Of a DNA stretch of 64,000 nucleotides, positions 30,090 through 39,015 are shown one piece after another. A program made the position numbers and the translations under genes. Within the stretch, counting starts at the first letter, position 1; each line of letters begins with the position of its first letter. The DNA lies in contig JACTVC010000021.1 of assembly GCA_018417955.1 (NCBI GenBank), positions 62,001-126,000 on the forward strand, read 5' to 3'. The notes under the pieces were generated by a model, which saw only the letters and a list, made by a program, of their open reading frames with translations, had not been told where the DNA came from and did not search any database. This stretch comes from Laccaria trichodermophora (lineage: Eukaryota; Basidiomycota; Agaricomycetes; Agaricales; Hydnangiaceae).

Positions 30090-31613
30090 CTTTACCCTCC
30101 TCCATGAGTTCCGGCGGATTCTGCCGGAATCCCACGGAATGTTGGAATTCCACTGGGAATCCGCAGGAATGGTAGGAATGTACAATTCCTGTGGATTCCC
30201 ATGGATTCCCAGTGGAATTCCAGGGAAATTCCATGGAACTTCCAGAATGATTCCTATGGATTCCCAGTGGAATTTGAATGGAAATTCCAGTCAAATTCCC
30301 CTTATCCTGATGACTTCCTACTCATATTTCCTTATAAAATTCACATGTAGAAGTCACACAAATTGAGTTGTTATGTATTTGAAATATATTATTACACACA
30401 CTACACAGTTTATCTTAAAGGGAGGGGGGAGGGGAGGGACAAGGTGGAGTGTATTCATATTTGGGAGGGACAAGGAAGAGGGAAGAACAAGGCAGGGGAG
30501 GGAGGAAGAGGGAAGGACAAGAAAGAGGGAAGGAAGGGGGAGGGACAAGAAAGAGGGAAGGAAGGGGGAGGGACAAGAAAGAGGAAGGAAGGGGGAGGGA
30601 CAAGAAAGAGGAAGGAAGGGGGAGGGACAAGAAAGGGGGAAAGGGGGGAGGAGGGAGGGAGGGAATGGTGGAAGGGAGAGGGGTGTAGCTGGAAACTCAC
30701 CTATCGTCGTCTCGTGTCGGCGTCGCATCGTCGTGTCCCATTTCGTTGTCACCTCGTCGCGTGTTCGCGTTTTCATCGCGTGTTCGCGTTTTCATCGCGT
30801 GTTCGCGTTTTCGTCGCGTGCCGGTGTTTTCGTCGCGTGCCGGTGTTTTTGCGTGTGGGTGCTGCCTGTTGTCCGTTGGGCGCCGGGTGATATTCGTGGG
30901 CGCTGGGGTGTGTGTGTGTTCGTGGGCGGCGTGTGACGTGGCACTGTGGGCGTCGGCGTTGTCGTTGTCGTGGGCACTGGGGCGTCGTCGTGGGCGGCGT
31001 TGGCGTGGACGTGTTGGCGTGGAGCCGTTGTGTGGGCGGTACGTGTTTTTCGGTGGGCGGCGCGTGTTTTTTGGTGGGCGGTGCATGTTTTTTGGTGGGC
31101 GCTCGTGTTTTTCAGTGGCGGTGGGGCGTTTTCGTGGGTGGGGTATGGTTTTCGTGGGTGCCGGGGCGTTTTCGTGGGCACTTGGTGGTCGTCGTTTGGT
31201 GACGTGGCGTGGCCGTGTTGTTGTTGAAGGGCGACGGTGGTGGCGTGGCGTTGGCGGCGGTGACGAGCATGTGGTGGTGGTGGTGGTGGTGGTGGAAGAA
31301 AAGAGTGGCCGTGTTTGGTGAGCATGTTTGCCAAACAAATGATGTTTGTTATCCATCGAAAATAAACAAGGAATAATACATAACAATGGAATTCCTTGGA
31401 TTCCATCTGGAATCATTCCCGGAGCCTCCCGGAATCTGACCATTTCCATTGGAATTCCTTGGAAAAAAGTGGGAATTTCCATGGAATTGGAAACCAAAAT
31501 GGCTGATGCTCCAGCCAATTGCTTTCCATAGAAATTCCATGGAATTCCTTGGAATTCCGACTTTCCAGTGGGAATCCGGCGGAATCCGCAGGAACTCATG
31601 GAGGAGAGTAAAG
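30090..31613. mobile_element. Foldback element A (inverted ends, polypurine and GT-rich interior)
   Basis: The left end CTTTACCCTCCTCCATGAGT and the reverse complement of the right end CTTTACTCTCCTCCATGAGT match over at least 22 of 23 bases. Both continue into GGAATTCC-like repeats (30110-30300 and 31385-31600). The interior holds an almost pure purine strand (about 30418-30680, ~28-base AAGGGGGAGGGACAAGAAAG repeats), then a G/T-rich block (30700-31320) ending in a GGT/GTG run. The Pro-, Arg- or Gly-rich frames across it are compositional artefacts. No transposase is present, so it would be non-autonomous. Confidence 0.65.
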
Positions 31614-33755
31614 ACCTCGCTTGGGCTGGGAAGGGAAGATGTCGACCAAGGCCGGAGCACTATTGGCTAAGATCCCCATGTCGTTGGCAGGAGCTGGGAT
31701 CGGGCCAGGCATCAGGGCAGCAACATCTACGTTGGTTAGTAAGGAAAAACTAATTTGATAGTGTCTTACCTGACGATTGGCCGAGGTCGGGCACAATGGG
31801 CATGGCAGCATTACCTGATGATTGCCCGAGGTCAGGCACGATGGGCGTTGCAGCAAAATCTAGCTTGGTTAGTAAAGAAAAACTGATTTGATTGAATCTT
31901 ACCTGATGATTGCCCGAGGTCCCCTGTTGCTGATAATTGCCCGAAGTCGGCCACGATGGCTGATGATTGCCCGAGGTCCCCTGCTGCTGATAATTGCCTG
32001 AGGTCGGCCACGATGCCTGATGATTGCCCGAGGTTGGGCATGAGGGAAGCTAGGCTGGTTAGTAAGGAAAAACTGATTTGATAAACTCTTACCTGATAAT
32101 TGCCCAATGTCAGGCATGGTGGGCATTTCATCCATGGCCAGACTCAACTTGGGTTGGACTGGGGGTGTTGGTGTTGGTCGTTCAATGACGATGGCTGGAG
32201 TTGCCCGCGCCTTGCCTTTGTCAGGTCAGGAGGAAGTACCAACCTCGGCCTCTACACCCGAGGTCATGTCCACCATCTCTGAATCCTCCTCCTTTATAGA
32301 ATCGAAATCGAACGTCTCTCCCTCAGAAACCTCGGCCATTTCTACGTCCTGCTTCTTTGCCTTCTTGGGTTTTCGAACAAGAACACTTTCCTCCTCTCCC
32401 CCATCCTCGGCTCCCTCTGCCATTTTGACATCCTCCGACTTCTTAGCCTTCGATTTCTTGGCTTTCTTCTTTCCCTTCTCTCCCCCGTCCTCGGCTTCTT
32501 CATCCTTCTTTGCCTTGCGCTTCTTGGTTTTCTTGACCACGATCTTCACTTCCTCTGCCTCCTCCCCCTCAGTCTTCTTCGAATCACCCCCTGCCTTGCT
32601 GCATTTCGTCTTGCCCGTGTTGCAAGTGAAACAGGCGGCGAGCCCATCTCTGGCGCTCTCTGCGCATGGGACGGTCTCTCTGTCCTTTCGTCTACTGCAG
32701 GCTACACAGGGCTTAACGGCAAGCCTGTATTCTCCCGTCTCAATGGCCGCGTTCTGCTTATCAAGCTTCTCTGCCGATGCCTGGGCCCTCAGTGCCACCT
32801 TTGCAGCTGTCTCTGGGCCAACCCGAGGTGTCGCTTTGGACTTGGGCTTTACAGTTATCTCGACGACTGGCTGTTGTTTCGACCTCGGCTTGGCAGTGTT
32901 GCCCAAGTTTCGTGCATTGGGCTTGGGCATTGTCTCCTTCAGCGTTGTCTCCTCAGCGCTGCTTTCATTGATAAGCTGTGCACTGACGATGCAGGTCTTC
33001 CTCAGCCGATCGTCCAAGGAGTCCCCTCTCCTCTTTCTCCCACTGCTCGTGTCGGCCTCGGGTTTTGCTCAACTTCATTGAGGTTTGGGCACGGCTGGCT
33101 TCTTTTCTGGTGCTGGGCCGGCTTCTGGAGTTGATTGGCATTGGGGAGCGTTTGGTATTGGGACAGATGTGTCTGCCAATATTGGGGGCAACGAAGATTG
33201 GGCTGGGAGCGACGAATTCGGTATCGGGACAGATGACGCTTGTGTGTCTGCCGATACTGGGGGTAGAGAAGATTCGGCTGGGAGCGACGAATTTGCCGAT
33301 GTCGGAATGGTTGACGTAATGGGAGGAATGGGGGGAGAGGGGCCCTCGTAACTTTCCATGAAGAACGTAGGGGTGGTGGTGTGTGGGACTGCATAGAGTC
33401 TGCTCCAATCGACCGAGGGCCCCCCCATGACTCGCAACATGTTGGTGTATACCCAGGTCCTTGGGGGATGGAGCCACTGGGATTCCTCACACCACAGCTG
33501 CTTGCCTGACAAAGTCTTTACCAATGTTACCTTGGTGAAACTAAGTGTCATTTAAGAAAATATAAGGTAGTTACTTACAGCTTTCTCCCAGGCACGTGCT
33601 TCTAACATCAGTCGGTTGGCGTCATTGGAATTCATAAGAGCCGTTTGATGTCGATTGAAGAACCTCAGAAGTGATTCTGTTTGGAACCTAACATCGTCCA
33701 AAAACCCAGGGTCCAGATTGTGGGCTTTAGCTTCTATGGTAAGGGTGGAGGACAT
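31614..33755 (-). pseudogene. 5' part of a split gene: cysteine-cluster, Lys-rich nuclear-type protein with GQSS repeats
   Basis: Exon 1 is 33755-33579 (MSSTLTIEAKAHNLDPGFLD...AWEKA); a 48-base intron (GTAAGT...CCAAG, 33578-33531) leads to exon 2 (VTLVKTLSGKQLWCEESQWL). The frame changes near 33060, by an unrecognised intron or an indel, and continues as TSSGRKRRGDSLDDRLRKTC. A cysteine cluster follows at about 32720-32600 (PCVACSRRKDRETVPC, then ACFTCNTGKTKCSKAGG), resembling agaricomycete Zn-cluster-like hypothetical proteins, then a Lys/Glu-rich bipartite-NLS-like region (KKTKKRKAKKDEE, KGKKKAKKSKAKK). A TGA at 32226-32228 ends the ORF, but sense sequence resumes at once (PDKGKARATPAIVIERPTP). 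Three ~38-base introns then split DLGQSSG repeats. Coding stops at foldback A. Probably a nuclear protein once; now broken. Confidence 0.55.
31732..32091 (-). repeat. Duplicated mini-introns with GQSS-coding repeats
   Basis: On the minus strand three near-identical segments of about 37-38 bases, GTAAGA...CAAATCAGTTTTTCCTTACT...AACCAG, lie at about 32054-32091, 31865-31902 and 31732-31768. Each is flanked by sequence coding GQLS or GQSS before it. The exons between repeat DLGQSSG and VADFGQLSA peptides. The pattern indicates tandem growth of exon-plus-intron units. Confidence 0.6.
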
Positions 33756-34184
33756 TGGAGTTGGAACGGGACGAAGGATTAGAACAGGACAACGATGAAA
33801 GTTGAAGTCAAAAAGTTGTAAACAGAGTCACGTGGTCGCATCAGACTAGTTGAGATCCACAGAATGTTCCAAGGCTGATCATCAGTGGCTTTCCTTCCCA
33901 CGGTTGAATTTTCAAGGGCCATCGCAAGGCTGAACAAAACAATGGGTCTTTCTCTCGAACAACGTTCACTAGCAACTGCAATCCCTGGAAAAGCCATCTA
34001 CTCCATGGCTGATATGTCTTTGACAAACCTGGGTAGGAGAATGTCTAATCATCCAGGCAACCATTGTCACTAATTCTTTTGGAGCAGAAATTGTAATGAA
34101 AGACTTGGAGCGTAGGGAGGTGCAGGAAGGTATCTAGTTTGGGCTTTTACTTGCCGACACCGTTACAACCCTGCCTTCTCAGAA
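33756..34184. promoter_or_regulatory. Divergent intergenic region
   Basis: These 429 bases separate the minus-strand start at 33755 from the plus-strand start at 34185. Short frames on both strands have no motif. If both genes were expressed this would be a shared bidirectional promoter. No TATA box is obvious near either start. Confidence 0.35.
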
Positions 34185-35682
34185 ATGGCCCAGACTGACC
34201 AACCTTCAATCATTATTGGTCGAACAGACCTACCGAACGACGACGGAATGCAGCCCACCGAACAAGCAATGGATGTCGACGTTCATAGCCTTACCCAACG
34301 TAAGTCGATAGGCCGAGCTTTAGAGATTGATATTAATGTGGCCTTCATTAGACCGTCAAGACAGTCAATCGATGTCCATTGATGTGACTGTGTCTCACCC
34401 AGCCCCGACATTCGACAAATCTATTTTCAATTTTCAAACACCTGCCAAGTCTTCCATTTCTGCAAAGGCCAGAGACATTAATTTCGATCGGTCCATATTC
34501 GATTTTACAACGCCCATGGTGTCTTCCTCCCCCCCGTCCATCTTCAACTTTCAGAAACCCATCATCACTGCCGAGGCCAAAGACCTTGCTTTCGATCGTT
34601 CCCTATTTGATTTTACGAAGCCCACACTGTCTTCCCCTTCCCCCCCGAGCTCGGGCATAATGCCCACTGGTCACGAACCCTTCGATCAGGCCATATTCAA
34701 TTTTGACGAACCCAAAGGGTCTTCCCCAGCTAAAGATGTTGGTTTGGACTGGGCGATGTTTGATTTTAAGAAGGCCACGCAGTCGATCTTTGATTTTCAG
34801 AAGCCTGGAATGCCCTCAGCCTCGGGCTCTCATTTTTCCTTTGAATTCCAAAAGCCTGACGTGATCTCGGGTTTGTACATCTCGTCTTCACATTCAAAAA
34901 AAGCATTTAGCTTACCCAACGTCACAGATGTGGACAAGTCGGTCTTCTCATTTCAACCATCTTCCGCCGCCTCAAGCAGCCAGAAGCCAGCCAGAGGAAA
35001 CCCTGGGTCACGTACAAAGCACAATCGCCATCTTGCCAACCCAGGTTTATGGCCCCCAAACGAGCCCGAGGAAAGCCTGGGTCCGATTGAAAGCACGAGG
35101 GCCATCGTACCAACTGCCTTTGGTCAGGCCATGGCATATGTTCCATACCCGATCTTCATCCACACACATCGTCAGTTAGGACCCCGCCCACCACGTTCAA
35201 CCAAATTGGTACAGTTAGATTCCAATTCCCGACGTGCAAGGGGGTTGTATCGAAACTTCGATCTCCGTGCCCGGTGGGAAAATTCCTCTATCGACAAGAG
35301 CTTTGGCGACATGATAGAGGGATTCACCAAAGTCTGGGAAAGGGTCACTGACCCAGATCCTTCACCCGATCCTGTACTCCGAGACATGCAGGCCAAACTG
35401 GATGAGCAAGACTCTCAAGAACTCACCCACGATGATGACCATGACGATGTTATGTATTCTCTTTCTGGCCGTATTCACCAGGAGGCAGTCAGATCTCTGC
35501 CTGAAAACATCACAACGACCAGCCATTATAGGTATATTCTAACTCGAATGAGGAGGGATAAAGAAAGGTTGCTTGAACAGATTGAAACCGATCGTGATAT
35601 TTTAGCAGCATTGGATGCAACGTTACTTTCACTAAAACCTTTTGTAACGAACAAGGGGAAGGCGCGGGACCGGGGTGAATAA
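34185..35682 (+). CDS. Protein with [ST][IL]F[DN]Fxx(P) repeats and C-terminal coiled coil (2 exons, 481 aa)
   Basis: Exons 34185-34299 and 34352-35682 are joined by a 52-base intron (GTAAGT...ATTAG); 1,446 bases close in frame. The N-terminal half contains at least seven copies of a short motif: SIFNFQTP, SIFDFTTP, SIFNFQKP, SLFDFTKP, AIFNFDEP, SIFDFQKP and FEFQKP, spaced 15-40 residues apart in Ser/Pro-rich, disordered-looking sequence with repeated AKD(I/L/V) words. The middle is Arg/Pro-rich. The C-terminal 130 residues hold an acidic DDDHDDV patch and an ILTRMRRDKERLLEQIETDR coiled coil, ending NKGKARDRGE. I do not recognise the family. FxF linear motifs of this sort recall docking or nucleoporin-like repeats, but no FG follows. 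It is divergent from the cysteine-cluster gene. It appears intact. Confidence 0.6.
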
Positions 35683-35780
35683 GTACAATTATGTACATTT
35701 TGCAATTGTGAACTTGGTCTTAAACCCCAACACGAAATGAATTGACATTGTTCTAATTGAAGAAGGCAAAAAGATCTAAA

Positions 35781-36235
35781 CTACCGTTTCATGGATCGGG
35801 TGGTTTGGACACTCTCTCCAGCAATTCTCTTTGACCGATCTCGGGTCACAATGCCAAGCTCGGTGGACACCTTGCCTTTGATGGGCTGAGGTTTAGGTTT
35901 TGCCTTGAAAGGGATGGCCGACTTGATTACATTAACCTTCATTGATGGGCCGCAACTGGCATGTGGACCGACCTCGGTAGATGGTTTGTTGATGGAAACG
36001 TCTTGCATGACACTGGAACCACCAACCTTCTTGATTTTACCAGGTCGGCCGTTTTTGGGGCCAAGTTTGTAACCGGCCTCCAACCGAGAAGTCTTGTTTG
36101 GGAGGGCATCCTCTTCATTGTCACTGTATTTTCTTTTCATCCTATGTCCACCCAACGGCTCCGCCAAGTCCATTTCCCAAAAGCTTTCACTGGGTCCTGG
36201 CTTTCCTTTAGGTTGAGGGTTATCACTGTACTTTT
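35781..36235 (-). CDS. Basic unknown protein, 5' end cut by foldback B
   Basis: The ORF ends at TAG (35781-35783). The first ATG (36173) gives 130 aa, MDLAEPLGGHRMKRKYSDNE..., but the frame stays open upstream to 36235 (KYSDNPQPKGKPGPSESFWE), where a foldback element begins; the true start is probably lost. The sequence is Lys/Arg/Pro-rich (KNGRPGKIKKVGG, IPFKAKPKPQPIKGK, RDRSKRIAGESVQTTRSMKR), with no fold that I recognise. Its ending resembles Lys-Gly-rich agaricomycete hypothetical proteins. It is convergent with the FxF-repeat gene (99 bases between stops). Confidence 0.5.
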
Positions 36236-36458
36236 TGATGCCCTACATATTCCTGCAGGAATGGGTCCATTCCACTGGATTCCACAGGAATGGACCGGAT
36301 TCCACAGGAATGGACCGGATTCCACAGGAATGGACCGGAATCCACAGGAATGGACTGGAATCCTCTGGAATGAGCCTGGATATAAGTGCTTGTAAATACA
36401 AATGTGTGTATATAAACTGACTTTTGTAGTCTATCAGTGTTATTATCTCTTTTAGGTT

Positions 36459-36730
36459 ATGCACCTTCCTTTTTGGGTCAAAATTCCCACGATACAATAG
36501 TTGTAGCCCTTTCTCTTAGCTTTGTAAATGTGTTGAAATCATATTATTTGGTGTTGTTTTCATGGAGAAAAATACAAAAAACAAAAAAAAACATGACACT
36601 TTTGAAAATCTTTTACCTCATATCTCCACAATGGGAGCACTTCAGAACACAATTCAACCAGATTTGGGAAGCTACAATGTAGGGTTACAACTTTTGTTTT
36701 TGTCCATTTTTGGTAATTGGTCATGTGACC
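36459..36730 (-). repeat. Right member of the ~270-bp inverted repeat pair (partner 26708-26982)
   Basis: It begins ATGCACCTTCC and ends GGTCATGTGACC; its reverse complement follows the left copy throughout. It sits inside foldback element B, whereas the left copy borders the TGTAGT palindrome. Confidence 0.85.
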
Positions 36731-36949
36731 ATCATCCTGACATCCCATTGAATGAACCCTGACAAGCAGAATCCTCATTATGTTGAATTTCTTGACTTTT
36801 TGGTCATACAAGATCATATTTCCTTTCGTGGGATGTGTAAATGACCCTGACATGGACCCTGAAGGCAGTGCCTCATATTGTATACACTGCATATACCAAC
36901 TCTATTTTTTTGTGAATTTTCTGCTATTCTTTTACTAGAAATACTTAAA

Positions 36950-37765
36950 TTTCCTTTTTTGGATATGTACCTTGACCCTGACAACAGCTGTTTAGAAATG
37001 TGCACAGATCATGTAAACAGTATCCCAGCAATGTCAACAATGGTTAACATCATGTCTCTGCTGTTTTTCTGGTTATATTTGCACTAATTACTATATTTGG
37101 AAATGTGCACAGACCATGTAAACATTACTCCAACATTATCAATAATAGTTAGCACCATGTGTATACCTTTTCCCCCTCTTTTCTGATCTTCTAGCTATAT
37201 TTGCATTAATTACCATATTTGGAAATGTGCACAGACCATGTGAACACTACTTCACCATTGTCAAAAACAGTCTACATCATTTTCATTCTTTTTTCTCTTT
37301 TTTTTTCCTGATTTTCTGGCTATATTTGCATTAATTACCATATTTGGAAATGTGCACAGACCATGTAAACACTACTCCAACATCGTCAACAATAGTCTAC
37401 ATCATCTTTATTCTTTTTTCCTGATTTTCTGGCCATATTTACATTAATTACCATATTTGGAAATGCGCACAGACCATGTAAGCAATACCCCAACAACATC
37501 ACCAATAGTGAGCACCATCCCTATTTTCTCTCTCTTTTTTCCCCTGATTTTCTGGTTATATTTGCATTAATTACCATATTAGGAAATGCGCACAGACCAT
37601 GTAAACAGTACCCCAACATCATTACCACCATCCCTATTTTTTTCTCTCTTTTTTTCCCTGATTTTCTGGTTATATTCGCATTAATTACCATATTAGGAAA
37701 TACGCACAGACCATGTAAACAGTACCCCAACATCATTACCACCATCCCTATTTTTTTCTGATTTT
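36950..37765 (+). repeat. ~118-bp tandem array (seven diverged copies)
   Basis: The words GAAATGTGCACAGACCATGT, AACACTACTCCAACAT, TTTTTCCTGATTTTCTGG and CATTAATTACCATATT recur at spacings of about 107-126 bases. The last two copies are the most alike. No coding capacity. Confidence 0.88.
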
Positions 37766-38003
37766 ATTGCTAATTTTTATCTGAAAATATAAAACTTGCC
37801 ATATTGGGCAATTTTTAGTGCTCATTCCGGTCACTGCATTCCAGTGCCATTCCGTTCCGGTGCATTCCGGGGACTGTTCCGGTGAAAATCCCGGAATATC
37901 AATATTCCGTGGCTGGAGTGAAATTTTGGCTGGTAAATTCCACTGGAATGGCACCGGAATCCGCCGGAATGACCGGAATCTGGCAGGAATATGTAGGGCA
38001 TCA

Positions 38004-39015
38004 CTAAGACCTCTGCCAGCAGCGAGTCTTGTGTGGACAAGGGGTACGATTATTATGAGTTGGTTGACTTCGTGCACTGCTCACCAGCACTGCCAGTGGG
38101 GACTCGTTGGGTGTGGTGTGCCGTGATGTTGCCACGTTGTCGTTGTTGGTGTCGTGGTCGTGTCAATGTTGTGGTCGCATGGTGGTGTGTCGTGTTAGCG
38201 TCATCGTGCAGTGGTGGTCTGACGTAGTGCTAATGTCCATTAATCAAACGACGACGATGACGCACGTCATCGTCCATCGTTTGGTTGCCACGTCACCAAA
38301 GGCAGTCATGCAGAACCTGGTTCTGCTGTTAATAAGAAACAGAGGGGGATGGGTGGTGGGTACTCACGCAGGATGAAGGTTGGTGTTGTATTGTCGTCTG
38401 CAAAACGGGCACACACTGCCCTGTGGCTTCTGGAAATTATCCCCGTTGTAATGGGTGTTCCAGTGTTCGACATGACATATTGTTGTCCACTAAATGCTTT
38501 CTTGATGTTACAGGTCATGTATCGATGTCGGATGGCGTTGGTGGTGTCCAAGAACATCTAAAAAACAAAAGTACAAACGTTAGTCTAGGTATTTCAGAGC
38601 CCCAAGCACGAAAAAGCACTTACACCTTTTATTTAGGCTCCTCTACGACCTTCTGAAGCCCTTCCAAGCCGCAGCATCGACACGATGTATCGACTTCCGG
38701 GTATTGATGTCCGCCAATGCCCCTGGTATGTTTGCATCGTCCCTGTTTACGGCTGGGGAGGATCCAGCGGTGAGGGCCACTCAATGCCGCCTCATCGTCG
38801 TCGCCTCGCGTCGATCTGGTGGGTGCTGGTGACATGGCATTGTAGTGTCGTTCTTGTGGTAATGGGCCATGCCAGGGTGGTTATGGGAGGTCGGCGAGGG
38901 TCGTGGGTGGTCTCATCACTGGCGAGGGTGGTCGCCATTGGTGACAGTGAGTGTGCGTTGTGGAGGTGGTTGAGAACAAGCTTGTGAGCTGTTGGTCACG
39001 CCCAGATCAGGCATC
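38004..39015. other. GT-rich sequence with decayed repeats, no gene
   Basis: G/T-biased plus strand with several short frames, none with a motif or splice-supported continuation. It includes a strong hairpin at 38246-38282. Composition resembles the 30700-31320 block. I see no identifiable gene. Confidence 0.5.

Larger units (their letters stand above)
36236..38003. mobile_element. Foldback element B
   Basis: The inverted ends are GATGCCCTACATATTCCTGC at 36237-36256 and its exact reverse complement at 37983-38002. Just inside lie related GGAAT-rich repeats: CCACAGGAATGGACCGGATT units at 36260-36380, and a GGAATG/CATTCC-rich palindromic block at 37815-37990. It also contains the right copy of the 270-base inverted repeat and a ~118-base tandem array. 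There is no transposase. The element truncates the basic gene at 35781-36235. Confidence 0.65.

Noticed and set aside
30363..31599. Several 100-300-codon frames rich in Pro, Arg, Gly or Val on both strands
   Set aside because: They arise from the purine-only and G/T-only composition of foldback A, overlap each other on both strands and carry no domain.
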